A DNA stretch of 64,000 nucleotides from JABJAG01 sp038137215 (GTDB taxonomy: Bacteria; Pseudomonadota; Alphaproteobacteria; UBA6615), in the NCBI GenBank assembly GCA_038137215.1, contig JAYQBG010000003.1, positions 62,001-126,000 of the forward strand, in the 5' to 3' direction. The notes below the pieces were generated by a model. That model searched no databases, was not told the origin of the DNA, and saw only the letters and a list, made by a program, of their open reading frames with translations. The translations under genes and the position numbers were made by a program. This document shows, piece after piece, positions 50,351-59,794 of the stretch (the stretch's first letter is position 1; every line of letters starts with the position of its first letter).

Positions 50351-52276
50351 TCAGGCGCGTACGTTCGTCGCGTCCGCCGCCCGGCCAAGCACCCCGAGAA
50401 CGGTGGACACGATACCAGGCGCGGTCAGACCCGCCTGTTCGTACTGCACTTCAGGCTTTTCGTGGTCGATGAAGATATCCGGCAGGGTCATGGGCCGGAA
50501 TTTCAGACCGCCATCCAGCAGGCCCGCATTCGCCAGCTCGGTCATGACCTGGGTGGCAAACCCACCGATGGAACCTTCCTCGATCGTGATCAGAACCTCA
50601 TGCTCGCGCGCGAGGCGGTGCACCAGATCTGTATCGAGGGGCTTGGCAAAGCGCACATCTGCGACGGTCGCGCTCAGGCCGTGGGCGGCGAGGTCTTCAG
50701 CGGCCCGCAGACATTCCTGCAACCGCGCGCCGTATGACAGCAGGGCCACCGTGGTGCCCTCGCGCAAGACGCGGCCCCGGCCGATCTCCAGCGGAACCCC
50801 GCGCTCGGGCATTTCGACCCCGACACCCTCGCCCCGCGGATAGCGGAAGGCCGATGGGCGGTCATCGATCTGTGCGGCCGTGGCCACCATATGAACGAGC
50901 TCGGCCTCGTCAGCCGCGGCCATCAGAACAAAGCCCGGCAGGCAGCCGAGATAGGCCACATCGAAGGACCCGTGATGGGTTGCGCCATCGGCGCCAACCA
51001 GACCGGCACGGTCGATGGCAAAGCGCACCGGCAGGCTCTGGATCGCTACGTCGTGAACCACCTGGTCATAGCCGCGCTGCAGGAAGGTCGAGTAGATCGC
51101 GGTGAAGGGTTTGAATCCCTCCGCCGCCAGTCCGGCCGCAAAGGTCACACCGTGCTGTTCGGCGATCCCGACATCGAAGCAGCGGTCGGGAAACACATCT
51201 CCGAAGATATCCAGCCCGGTGCCCGAGGGCATGGCTGCGGTAATCGCGACGATTTTCTCGTCCTGTTCGGCTTCCCTGACGAGGCTCTGGGCGAAGACCT
51301 TGGTGTAACTCGGCGCGTTTGATTTCGCCTTCACCTGGGTGCCGGTGACCACATCGAATTTGGAGACCGCATGGTATTTCTCGTCCGAGCCCTTGTCGGA
51401 TTCGAAGCCCTTGCCCTTCTGCGTCACCACGTGAACGAGGACCGGCGCGTTCTGTTTGCTGTCGCGGACGTTCTTCAGAACCGGCAGCAGATGGTCGATG
51501 TTGTGACCGTCGATGGGGCCGATGTAATAGAAGCCCAGTTCCTCGAACAGGGTTCCGCCCGTCACGAAACCGCGCGCATGCTCCTCGGCGCGCCGCGCGG
51601 CCTCTTCGAAGCTTTTCGGGAACTTGTGCGCCATATCCTTGGCGATCTGTCGCAGGGAGCGATAGCTCTTCGACGAGATCAGCCGCGAGAGATAGGCACT
51701 CATGGCGCCGACCGCCGGCGCAATGGACATGTCGTTATCGTTCAGGACCACAACCAGCTGGCTGTCCATCGACCCGGCATTGTTCATGGCTTCATAGGCC
51801 ATCCCGGCGCTCATGGACCCGTCGCCGATGACGCAGACGACATTGTTGTCGTCGCCCGCCAGATCGCGCGCGACCGACATGCCCAGACCCGCCGATATGG
51901 AGGTCGAGCTGTGGGCCGCCCCGAAGGGGTCGTACTCGCTCTCGACACGGCGTGTGAAACCCGACAAGCCACCGCCCTGGCGCAGAGTCCGGATCCGGTC
52001 GCGGCGATTGGTCAGGATCTTGTGGGGATAGCACTGATGGCTGACATCCCAGATCAGACGGTCCCGCGGGGTCTCGAACACATGGTGCAGGGCGACCGTC
52101 AGTTCGACCACGCCCAGGCCCGCACCAAGATGGCCGCCGGTGATGGAGACGGCATCGATGGTCTCGCTGCGCAGTTCATCGGCGAGCTGCCTGAGCTGCT
52201 CGGCCGAGAAGTCACGCATATCCGCAGGCACGCGAACGGTGTCGAGAAGAGGTGTCTTGCTTTCGTTATCGCTCAA
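50351..52276 (-). CDS. dxs: 1-deoxy-D-xylulose-5-phosphate synthase
   Basis: About 641 residues from TTG 52276 (LSDNESKTPLLDTVRVPADM); TTG 52321 directly after the ispA stop is also possible but adds 15 atypical residues. A thiamine-diphosphate enzyme that condenses pyruvate and glyceraldehyde-3-phosphate, the first step of the MEP isoprenoid route. Seen: GGHLGAGLGVVELTVALHHV, DVSHQCYPHKILT, the TPP motif GDGSMSAGMAYEAMNNAGSM, LNDNDMSIAPAVGAMSAY, and transketolase-type RFAIDRAGLVGADGATHHGS. ispA lies immediately upstream on the same strand, as is usual. Confidence 0.96.
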   Translation of the reverse strand: MSDNESKTPLLDTVRVPADMRDFSAEQLRQLADELRSETIDAVSITGGHLGAGLGVVELTVALHHVFETPRDRLIWDVSHQCYPHKILTNRRDRIRTLRQGGGLSGFTRRVESEYDPFGAAHSSTSISAGLGMSVARDLAGDDNNVVCVIGDGSMSAGMAYEAMNNAGSMDSQLVVVLNDNDMSIAPAVGAMSAYLSRLISSKSYRSLRQIAKDMAHKFPKSFEEAARRAEEHARGFVTGGTLFEELGFYYIGPIDGHNIDHLLPVLKNVRDSKQNAPVLVHVVTQKGKGFESDKGSDEKYHAVSKFDVVTGTQVKAKSNAPSYTKVFAQSLVREAEQDEKIVAITAAMPSGTGLDIFGDVFPDRCFDVGIAEQHGVTFAAGLAAEGFKPFTAIYSTFLQRGYDQVVHDVAIQSLPVRFAIDRAGLVGADGATHHGSFDVAYLGCLPGFVLMAAADEAELVHMVATAAQIDDRPSAFRYPRGEGVGVEMPERGVPLEIGRGRVLREGTTVALLSYGARLQECLRAAEDLAAHGLSATVADVRFAKPLDTDLVHRLAREHEVLITIEEGSIGGFATQVMTELANAGLLDGGLKFRPMTLPDIFIDHEKPEVQYEQAGLTAPGIVSTVLGVLGRAADATNVRA

Positions 52277-52321
52277 GATATCGCCCGCCGGGAAACTGTC
52301 CCACCCAGAATTTGAATACAA

Positions 52322-53263
52322 TCATACGCGGCGGTCGATCAACTGTGCCGCCGAAGATCGCAATAGATCAGCCTTTGGGCCAAATAAATCAAGGTTTTCG
52401 ACAGCTTTTTGGGCGTGTTCCAGTGCCGCATCCCGCGCGCCCTCGAGTCCCAGCAGGGAGACCAGCGTGGCTTTGCCCCGCTCGCTGTCCTTGCCGACAG
52501 CCTTGCCAGCAACCTCGACGTCACCCGTTTCATCGAGAATGTCATCGGTGATCTGAAACGCCAGGCCGAATTCCGCACCGAAGGCGCGCAGGCTCTCACG
52601 CTCGTCCGCGCTTGCTCCGGCGACCACGGCGCCGGCTTCGCAAGACCATGCAAACAAGGCGCCGGTTTTCATGGATTCCAGGCGGTTCACCGCGTCTGGC
52701 CCCGGATCGGGCCGTGTTTCAGCCTCGAGATCCAGCATCTGTCCCCCGGCCATACCCCGCGGGCCGCCGGCCCGGGCAAGACCAAGCACCAGTTCCGAGC
52801 GGATATGCCCGTTCTCATGGGTCGCCGGGTCGGCAAGGACCTCAAAGGCCATGGTCAGAAGCGCGTCCCCGGCCAGGATCGCCGTCGCTTCATCGAACTG
52901 CTTGTGGAGGGTGGGAAGCCCGCGGCGCAGATCGTCATCATCCATGGCGGGAAGATCGTCATGTACCAGGGAGTAGGTGTGCATCATCTCGACTGCCGCC
53001 GCGACGCGCAGCGCAGCGTCCCGGTCGCCGCCGCAGACATCCGAACAGGTCACGACAAAAAACGGACGCAGCCGCTTGCCCCCGGCCAGTGCGGCATGGC
53101 GCATGGCCGTCCATAGCCGCGGCACATCCGCCTCACCATGACGCAGCAGGATTTCGAGAGACGCCTCGAACTCGGCCGCCACCCGCCCCAGTTCGGCGCC
53201 ATAGGCTTGCGCAGACATGGCGTCGGGGGCCAGCGGGTCTGTTGTCACAGTTGACGGGGACAT
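52322..53263 (-). CDS. ispA: Polyprenyl synthetase (farnesyl/geranyl-diphosphate synthase, IspA type)
   Basis: A 313-residue trans-isoprenyl diphosphate synthase. First Asp-rich motif: YSLVHDDLPAMDDDDLRRG; the second is FQITDDILDETGD; also GGKRLRPFF and the Lys in KTGALFAW. It makes GPP/FPP for ubiquinone, undecaprenol and hopanoids. It sits between xseB (20 bp upstream) and dxs (adjacent), a classic alphaproteobacterial isoprenoid operon. A 30-residue N-terminal extension precedes the core helices. Confidence 0.94.
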   Translation of the reverse strand: MSPSTVTTDPLAPDAMSAQAYGAELGRVAAEFEASLEILLRHGEADVPRLWTAMRHAALAGGKRLRPFFVVTCSDVCGGDRDAALRVAAAVEMMHTYSLVHDDLPAMDDDDLRRGLPTLHKQFDEATAILAGDALLTMAFEVLADPATHENGHIRSELVLGLARAGGPRGMAGGQMLDLEAETRPDPGPDAVNRLESMKTGALFAWSCEAGAVVAGASADERESLRAFGAEFGLAFQITDDILDETGDVEVAGKAVGKDSERGKATLVSLLGLEGARDAALEHAQKAVENLDLFGPKADLLRSSAAQLIDRRV

Positions 53264-53283
53264 AGATCGGGTTCGTACGCCTT

Positions 53284-53547
53284 CTATCCGGCCTCGGCAG
53301 ATGAGGTCTGCGGATTACCATCCGCACCCAGAGAGATTTTCTCGACCCGGGCCTGGGCCTGGCGCAACTTGCTCTCGCAATGACGCTTCAGGGCCGCCCC
53401 CCGCTCATAAGCCGCGATCGCATCATCCAGCGCGCTGTCGCCGCCTTCCAGGTTGCGAACGATAACCTCGAGCTGCGCGAGCGCATCCTCGAATGAAAGT
53501 TTTGCGATATCGGAGGGAATTTCTACTTCGGTCGCGTCATCACCCAT
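53284..53547 (-). CDS. xseB: Exodeoxyribonuclease VII small subunit
   Basis: An 87-residue XseB that forms the helical bundle around XseA in exonuclease VII, a single-strand-specific DNase. The conserved core is IAKLSFEDALAQLEVIVRNL, then GDSALDDAIAAYERGAALK and a coiled-coil CESKLRQAQARVEKI. The large subunit gene xseA is not in the window. Its position upstream of ispA is typical. The length is standard. Confidence 0.94.
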   Translation of the reverse strand: MGDDATEVEIPSDIAKLSFEDALAQLEVIVRNLEGGDSALDDAIAAYERGAALKRHCESKLRQAQARVEKISLGADGNPQTSSAEAG

Positions 53548-53639
53548 CGTTCAGTCCTTGCGAAAGTCGTCTCTGCCGCAGTATGACGCGCGTGCCGTCA
53601 TGAGGGAACCCGCCGTCAAACTGGCTGGCGCGCCGCGGT

Positions 53640-54566
53640 TCAGTCCATCAGAGCCCGGACATGGGCCTCTGTCGATTCGCCGAGCGCCTGCAGGTCATAG
53701 CCACCTTCCAGGGTGGAAATAAGGCGTCCTGAGCTCTTTTTCCCGGCAATCTCGCGAAGCGCATCCGATGCCCAGACAAAATCCTCCGTATCCAGTTCCA
53801 GTTGCGCCAGCGGATCGCGCCGGTGGGCATCAAAACCCGCGGAAATCATCACCAGGTCCGGTGCAAAGTCATCCATCGCCGGCAGGACCACATCGCGCAT
53901 GGCGGCCCGGAAATCTTCCGAACCCGCGCCGGCCCAGAGCGGCGCATTCACGATATTGCCGTGCGCGCCGGTTTCCGAACGGTCACCCGTGCCCGGATAG
54001 AGCGGCCATTGATGGGTCGAGGCGTAGAACATATCCGGCTCGTTCCAGAACATCGCCTGGGTGCCGTTACCATGATGCACGTCGAAATCCATGACCGCGA
54101 TGCGCTCGGCGCCATGGGCCGCTCGCGCGTGTTCGGCACCGATGACGACATTGTTGAACAGGCAGAACCCCATCCCCTGTTCCGGCTCGGCATGATGACC
54201 CGGGGGCCGGATGGCGCAGAATGCGTTATCGGCTTCATTGGTCATGACCGCATCGACCGCATCGATCATCGCGCCGGCCGCCCGCAGGGCCGCCTCACCC
54301 GATTTCGGGGACACGATCGTATCCGCATCAATCCGCGCATAGCCTGTTTCGGGGATCATCGCGAAGACCCGTTCCACATAGGATTCGGGATGGGCGCGCA
54401 CAATCTGTGATTTCTGCGCCTCGGACGGTGTGCGGCGGTCCAGCGCGTCGAATTCATCGGCCGCCAGAACATGCGAGATCGTACGCAGACGGTCCGGGGA
54501 TTCCGGATGCTGGGGCGAAGGCTCGTGTTCGATACAGACCGGGTGAAAGTAGAAACGGGTGGTCAT
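53640..54566 (-). CDS. Histone deacetylase family protein (acetylpolyamine amidohydrolase-like)
   Basis: A 308-residue arginase/deacetylase-fold zinc enzyme. Motifs: HPESPDRLRTISHVL, CAIRPPGHHAEPEQGMGFCL, the zinc and catalytic site in MDFDVHHGNGTQAMFWNEPD, STHQWPLYPGTGDRSETGAH, and the third zinc Asp in SAGFDAHRRDPLAQLEL. In bacteria this family deacetylates acetylpolyamines or other acyl-lysines, or acts on acetoin-related substrates; the native substrate is unknown. It heads the strand before xseB-ispA-dxs, 92 bp upstream. It is divergent from the EF-hand RND adaptor, with a 228-bp intergenic region. Confidence 0.93.
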   Translation of the reverse strand: MTTRFYFHPVCIEHEPSPQHPESPDRLRTISHVLAADEFDALDRRTPSEAQKSQIVRAHPESYVERVFAMIPETGYARIDADTIVSPKSGEAALRAAGAMIDAVDAVMTNEADNAFCAIRPPGHHAEPEQGMGFCLFNNVVIGAEHARAAHGAERIAVMDFDVHHGNGTQAMFWNEPDMFYASTHQWPLYPGTGDRSETGAHGNIVNAPLWAGAGSEDFRAAMRDVVLPAMDDFAPDLVMISAGFDAHRRDPLAQLELDTEDFVWASDALREIAGKKSSGRLISTLEGGYDLQALGESTEAHVRALMD

Positions 54567-54794
54567 GATGCCCTTCAGGTGGTCGCGGCTCTATCGAGCC
54601 AATATAGCGGCACCCCCCCGATCTACACAGACGTTTCCCCCTGCGACACTAAGGCCGTGTTATATGGCGAATTCGTGAGCCAACCAGAGCAGGATTCGGG
54701 CGTATGCTGATTGACAGGTATTTCATTTGGGCGTGTTCTCCCATCGTGACGAATTCGTTCTGACAATCCTCGTGAGTGAGGCAGGAGATAAGGC

Positions 54795-56348
54795 GTGCTG
54801 GGTTTTCAAGTGATTGGTCGTGTTGGTGTTTGCGTGGCGCTATGCGCAACCTTGAGTGTGTTTACGTTCACCCTTGCGGTGTCTTCCGCGGGAGCCCAAT
54901 CGGTTGCATTGTCGGACCGGGCAAAGCCGCTCGACACAAACGGCAACGGAACACTCGAGAAAGACGAAGCACGCGGGCCCCTGGCGGCAAATTTCGACAC
55001 GATCGACAGCGACGAGAACGGGTCGCTCGACGGGGCCGAAATTCGGGCCTTCTTCACCGGTGCATCTGCGCCAACACCGCAGGCCGCTTCCGGTCCGCCG
55101 GCCGAACTTGCCCCGCAAGCCAAGGCGCTAGATGCAAACGGCAACGGGACGCTTGAGAAAGACGAGGCGCGCGGCCCCGTTGCGGCGAACTTCGAGACCA
55201 TCGACACCGACAAGAACGGCTCTCTGGACGGCTCGGAACTGCGCGCCTTCTTCTCGGGCGGCGCGGGCCCCGGTGGCCGACCCACCGGCCCGCCGGCCAA
55301 TGTGTTTCTCGATGCGGTCATCGAAGAGACGATCGGGCAGACCACGCCGGTGATCGGCCGATTTGTCGCCCGTGAGGCCGGACCGATCGCGGCACGCATC
55401 GGCGGCGCCGTCCTGGAGATGCACGTCGATGTGGGGGACCAGGTGGAACGCGGCAGCCTGCTGGCTGTTGTCGATCGCGAACGTCTGGAGCTCGAACGGG
55501 ACCGTTACGCCTCCGCCGTGACCCAGCAGACAGCCCAGCTTTCAACATCACGCGCGGATCTTGCCAAGGCCCGGAACGACCTGAAGCGGCTGGAGGGCAT
55601 CCGCCAGTCGGCCGCCTTCTCCCAGGCCCGCTATGAGGATGCCGTGCAGGAAGTGGTCCTGCAGTCCGGCCGGGTCGCGGTTACCCGTGCGCAACTGGCA
55701 CAGGCCGAAAATCAGCTCAAACGCGCCGAACGTGACCTTTCCGACGCAAGCATCGAGGCGCCCTTCCCCGGCGTTGTCAGCGAAACCCACACCGAAGTGG
55801 GCGCCTATCTGAATGTCGGTACGCCGGTCGCAACCATCATCAATGACACGGCTCTGGACATTGAAGCCGATGTTCCCGCAAACCGCCTGTCCGGGCTGAC
55901 CGAGAATGCGGTGGTGGGTGTGCGCCTCGACAATGGCACCCGGACCACCGCCAAGCTCCGGGCCATCGTGCCGAGCGAGAACCCGCGCACCAGAACGCGT
56001 CCGGTCCGCTTCGTGCCCGACACTTCGAGTATCTCGACAGCACTGGCCGACAATCAGAGCGTCACGGTGCTGATCCCGGTAGGGGACGCACGCACCGCCG
56101 TGACCGTGTCCAAGGATGCCATCATCGAACGCGCCGGGAGCATGACGGTCTTTGTCGCGCGCGACGGCACCGCCCAGCCAACGCCCGTCACGGTCGGAGA
56201 CGGAACCGGGAACCGCTTCGTCGTGCGCAGCGGCCTGAAGCCGGGCGACATGGTCGTTGTTCGCGGCAACGAGCAGCTCCGCCCCGGCCAACGCCTGATC
56301 ATTCTGAACCCGGAGAACGCGGCGCCGAATGGCCGCGAGCGGGGCTAG
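54795..56348 (+). CDS. RND efflux periplasmic adaptor (MFP/HlyD type) with four N-terminal EF-hand loops
   Basis: A 517-residue exported protein, GTG 54795 with AGGAG 7 nt upstream. The signal peptide ends about residue 35 (TLAVSSAGAQ). Residues 47-58, 71-82, 113-124 and 137-148 are four complete 12-residue calcium-binding loops (DTNGNGTLEKDE, DSDENGSLDGAE, DANGNGTLEKDE, DTDKNGSLDGSE), in two tandem modules. From about 170 on it is a membrane-fusion-protein adaptor: a barrel-sandwich start (APIAARIGGAVLEMHVDVGD), a long coiled-coil hairpin (about 220-320), a lipoyl return (SDASIEAPFPGVVSETHTEV), and beta-barrel and proximal domains (TVGDGTGNRFVVRSGLKPGD). The permease gene starts 6 bp after its stop. 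EF-hand plus RND adaptor in one chain is unusual; calcium control of the pump is inferred. Confidence 0.9.
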   Translation: MLGFQVIGRVGVCVALCATLSVFTFTLAVSSAGAQSVALSDRAKPLDTNGNGTLEKDEARGPLAANFDTIDSDENGSLDGAEIRAFFTGASAPTPQAASGPPAELAPQAKALDANGNGTLEKDEARGPVAANFETIDTDKNGSLDGSELRAFFSGGAGPGGRPTGPPANVFLDAVIEETIGQTTPVIGRFVAREAGPIAARIGGAVLEMHVDVGDQVERGSLLAVVDRERLELERDRYASAVTQQTAQLSTSRADLAKARNDLKRLEGIRQSAAFSQARYEDAVQEVVLQSGRVAVTRAQLAQAENQLKRAERDLSDASIEAPFPGVVSETHTEVGAYLNVGTPVATIINDTALDIEADVPANRLSGLTENAVVGVRLDNGTRTTAKLRAIVPSENPRTRTRPVRFVPDTSSISTALADNQSVTVLIPVGDARTAVTVSKDAIIERAGSMTVFVARDGTAQPTPVTVGDGTGNRFVVRSGLKPGDMVVVRGNEQLRPGQRLIILNPENAAPNGRERG

Positions 56349-56354
56349 CGGGCC

Positions 56355-59300
56355 ATGAATTTGATTTCCTTCGCCATCCAGCGCCCGATCGCCGTTATCG
56401 CGGTCGTGATCATGGTGATCATGTTCGGTTATGTTGCCCTGACACGTATCCCGATCCAGATGACCCCGGATGTGCGCCAGCCCGTCATCATTGTGGACAC
56501 GTTCTGGCCGGGTGCCTCGCCACTGGAGGTCGAACGGGAGATCGTCAATCGCCAGGAAGAGGTTCTCAAGGGTCTCGAAGGCGTTCGCCGGATCGAAAGC
56601 CGGGCGCGCACCGGGCGTTCGGATATCACGCTGGAGTTCAGCCCAAGCCAGAACATGGACCGCGCCCTGCTGCTGGTGGCGAACCGCCTCGACCGGGTAA
56701 GCGGCTATCCCGAAGAAGCCGACGAGCCGACCCTGCGCACCTCGGGCACGGACGACAATGCGATTGCCTGGTTTATCCTGACCCGCGCTGAGGGCAATGA
56801 GCGCGACATGATCACCTATGGCGACTTCCTCGAGGATGTCGTGCAGGAGCGGATCGAGCGCATCCCGGGTATCTCCGGGGTGAATATATTCGGCGAGACC
56901 GAACGTGAGATGCGGGTGGTGGTCGATCCCGAGCGGCTCGCCCAGTTCCGCCTCACCGTCGAGGATGTGGTCACGCGTCTGCGTGCCGAAAATGCCTCGA
57001 TTTCCGGCGGCGATGTGGATGAAGGCAAGCGCCGGTACACGGTTCGCACCGAGGGCGACTTCAACGACGTCGAGCAGGTCTATGACATCGTCCTGCGCTC
57101 GGACGCCGAAATGGGCGACGGCCGCATCGGACGCGTGACCGTTCGCGACATCGCCACGGTCGAGCTCAACTACAAGAAGGCGGTGGCCCTGCCCCATAAA
57201 TTCGACGACCGGGCCATGGCCTTCAACATGACTCGCGAACAGGGCGCCAATGTGCTTGTAGTCATGGAGCAGGTCCACGCGGTCATCGCAGACCTCGCCG
57301 AAGGGGCTCTGAAGGATGTCGGGCTGGTGGTCGAGAACGTCTATGACGAGACGCTCTATGTGAACTCCGCCATCTCACTGGTGCAGCAGAATATCGTTGT
57401 CGGCGGCATTCTCGCGGCTCTCATTCTCATGCTGTTCCTGCGATCCTGGCGACCGACCCTGGTCGTCTCACTCGCCATTCCTGTATCCGTCATCGGATCC
57501 TTTGTGGCGATGGCGGCTCTGGGGCGCTCGCTGAACGTGATCAGCCTGGCCGGGATCGCCTTCGCCGTCGGCATGGTCGTCGATGCCGCGATTGTGGTGC
57601 TGGAAAACATCTACCGCCTGCGCCAGGAAGGCATGTCCCGGTCCGAAGCCGCCCAGAAGGGCGCCTCACAGGTCTGGCCCGCCGTGCTCGTGTCCTCCCT
57701 GACCACGGTCATGGTCTTTATCCCGATCCTGATCATGGAGCTGGAGGCCGGCCAGCTGTTCCGGGACATCGCGGTGGCGATCTCCGTTTCGGTCATGCTG
57801 TCGCTGCTGGTCTCGGTGACCGTCATTCCGGCGCTCGCAAGCCGGCTGCTGGTCGGCAGTACGGCAGAAGGCGGAAAGACCGTGCGCCTGCCGGTAATCG
57901 ACGACTTCGGACGGTCCTTTATCGCCTTCTGGCAGGCTTTCACACGCCTGGTGGTGCGCTCGAAACTGGTCGCCATTGCCGTGGTGGCTGCCATTACGAT
58001 CGTTGCCGGCATCTTCACCGTGGTGATGGCTCCGAAACTCGACTATTTGCCGACCGGTAACCGGAATTTCGTCTTCGGCTTTGTCGTCTTTCCCCCCGGC
58101 TACAATCTCGACGAAGTGGCGGCGACCACCGAGCGTATGGCCGAACGGACCCGACAACTCTGGGCCACCGAGACCGGCGCCGAATCCGAACCGGGGGGAC
58201 CACCCAAGTTCGAACGGTTCATGCGGGTTCCGTTCGCCGGGCGCGCCTTCATCGGCGGCACCTCGGCCGAACCGGAGCGGGCATCCGAACTGATTCGCGT
58301 CCTCTCGGACTCCACCCAGGGCGAGCCGGACGGGGTACGGGCCTTCCCGTTCCAGCCATCACTGTTCGGCCGCTCCGTGGGCGGCGGGCGCAATATCGAA
58401 CTCGATATTCGCGGTAACAACCTGCAGGACATCTACGAAACGGCAGATTCGGTCTATCGACGGGTCATTCAGGTGATGCCCTTCCCGGACGGCCACCGAA
58501 CCCGGGCCATCCCGGGCCGCACCCTGGCGGCCCCGGAAGTTCGGGTCACACCCGACCGTGTCCGGCTGGCCGATAACGGCCTGTCCGCGCGCTCCCTCGG
58601 CCAGTCGGTCGATGCCTTCAATGACGGGGTGCGTGTCGATGAAATTACGGTCGAGGGCAAACGCATCGACCTGACCCTGATGGGCCCCCAGAACATGGTG
58701 GACCGCACCCAAGGCATTGGTGCCCTGCCCGTGGTGACCCGCGACGGACGGATCGTGCCGGTCGAGGGGCTGGCCGATGTCAGCATCACCAGCGGCCCCA
58801 CGGAGGTCCGCCGGGCCGACCGGACACGCACGGTGACATTGCAAATCACCCCGAATGCGGAGATGCCGCTGCAAGAGGCCCTGGAACGAATTCAGGATGA
58901 GGTGGTGGGTCAGGTCGAGGCCGAAGGATTGCCCGACGGTGTATCCCTCCACCTCACCGGCACGGCCGACAAGCTGATCGAGACCTGGGAGGAAATGGTC
59001 ATCGACCTGCTTCTGGCGATTGTCATCGTCTATCTGGTGATGGCGGTGCTGTTCGAGAGCTTCATCTATCCGCTGATCATCCTGCTGACGGTGCCGATTG
59101 CGGCGGCGGGCGGTGTGGCGGGGCTGGCCGTGCTCAATATCGGGGTCAATCAGCCGCTCGACATGCTCACGATGCTGGGCTTTGTGATCCTGACCGGGAT
59201 CGTGGTCAACAACGCGATTCTGCTCGTCCACCAGACGCTCTATCACATCCGGGAAGACGGCATGACATCCGACGAGGCGATCATGCGGGCCACCCAGAAC

Positions 59301-59540
59301 CGGGTCCGGCCGATCTTCATGTCCACGCTGACGTCGGTGTTCGGCATGCTGCCGCTGGTGCTGTTTCCCGGCGCCGGATCGGAATTGTATCGGGGTCTGG
59401 GATCGGTGGTGCTCGGCGGCTTGTCGCTCTCCGCCGTGCTGACACTGGCAATTGTGCCCCCTATGATGTCCATCACAGTCGGCGCACTCGAACGCGGCAA
59501 GGATAAAGCTGGTAAGTTGGCCGGTTCACCCGCGGAATAG
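56355..59540 (+). CDS. RND family efflux permease (HAE-1 type)
   Basis: A 1061-residue resistance-nodulation-division permease in the inner membrane, using proton influx to pump substrates through an outer-membrane channel. It shows the N-terminal helix MNLISFAIQRPIAVIAVVIM, porter-domain PGASPLEVEREIVNRQEEVL, the TM4 relay VGMVVDAAIVVLENIYRL (Asp then Ala, where AcrB has Asp-Asp), and the TM10-11 region LTGIVVNNAILLVHQTLYHI. Its start is 6 bp after the EF-hand adaptor gene; no TolC-type gene is in the window. The single-Asp relay resembles that of CusA. Substrate class is not assignable. Confidence 0.94.
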   Translation: MNLISFAIQRPIAVIAVVIMVIMFGYVALTRIPIQMTPDVRQPVIIVDTFWPGASPLEVEREIVNRQEEVLKGLEGVRRIESRARTGRSDITLEFSPSQNMDRALLLVANRLDRVSGYPEEADEPTLRTSGTDDNAIAWFILTRAEGNERDMITYGDFLEDVVQERIERIPGISGVNIFGETEREMRVVVDPERLAQFRLTVEDVVTRLRAENASISGGDVDEGKRRYTVRTEGDFNDVEQVYDIVLRSDAEMGDGRIGRVTVRDIATVELNYKKAVALPHKFDDRAMAFNMTREQGANVLVVMEQVHAVIADLAEGALKDVGLVVENVYDETLYVNSAISLVQQNIVVGGILAALILMLFLRSWRPTLVVSLAIPVSVIGSFVAMAALGRSLNVISLAGIAFAVGMVVDAAIVVLENIYRLRQEGMSRSEAAQKGASQVWPAVLVSSLTTVMVFIPILIMELEAGQLFRDIAVAISVSVMLSLLVSVTVIPALASRLLVGSTAEGGKTVRLPVIDDFGRSFIAFWQAFTRLVVRSKLVAIAVVAAITIVAGIFTVVMAPKLDYLPTGNRNFVFGFVVFPPGYNLDEVAATTERMAERTRQLWATETGAESEPGGPPKFERFMRVPFAGRAFIGGTSAEPERASELIRVLSDSTQGEPDGVRAFPFQPSLFGRSVGGGRNIELDIRGNNLQDIYETADSVYRRVIQVMPFPDGHRTRAIPGRTLAAPEVRVTPDRVRLADNGLSARSLGQSVDAFNDGVRVDEITVEGKRIDLTLMGPQNMVDRTQGIGALPVVTRDGRIVPVEGLADVSITSGPTEVRRADRTRTVTLQITPNAEMPLQEALERIQDEVVGQVEAEGLPDGVSLHLTGTADKLIETWEEMVIDLLLAIVIVYLVMAVLFESFIYPLIILLTVPIAAAGGVAGLAVLNIGVNQPLDMLTMLGFVILTGIVVNNAILLVHQTLYHIREDGMTSDEAIMRATQNRVRPIFMSTLTSVFGMLPLVLFPGAGSELYRGLGSVVLGGLSLSAVLTLAIVPPMMSITVGALERGKDKAGKLAGSPAE

Positions 59541-59583
59541 CCGGCTCGCCTTCGCGACAGGTGCATTCTACGATGGTGTTGAT

Positions 59584-59782
59584 ATGACCGGTTCCGAACA
59601 CAGTCTGGCGGGCATCCCGTTTCTGGCGCCCCTGGAAGACTCCGCGCGCAAAGCCCTTGAGCAGCGCGCCCGCCCTTAACAACACCGCAACGGTCGTGAT
59701 TGCCTCCGACAGCCGCGTGCGGATGCGGATCGACAATGGGACCGATATTATCGAGGGTTCAAAGGTCGTCGGCGCGCAGTAG
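59584..59782 (+). pseudogene. Possible remnant of a cyclic-nucleotide-binding regulator gene
   Basis: A 66-codon stretch after the permease. It opens MTGSEHSLAGIPFLAPLEDS and continues with ARKALEQRARP, which looks like the first helices of a CRP/FNR-type cNMP-binding protein (compare the typical LAxIPLFxxLDDxARxxL). A TAA at 59677-59679 interrupts it, and the same frame goes on with VVIASDSRVRMRIDNGTDII and GSKVVGAQ to TAG at 59782. The rest of the regulator is absent, so this is either a degraded remnant or chance resemblance. Confidence 0.35.
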
Positions 59783-59794
59783 GCCTCGGCGGGC

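Noticed and set aside
55548..57278. 576-residue open frame antisense to the RND adaptor and permease
   Set aside because: Shadow frame. The sense strand carries continuous, motif-rich adaptor and permease proteins; the antisense product has no recognisable domain and no ribosome site.
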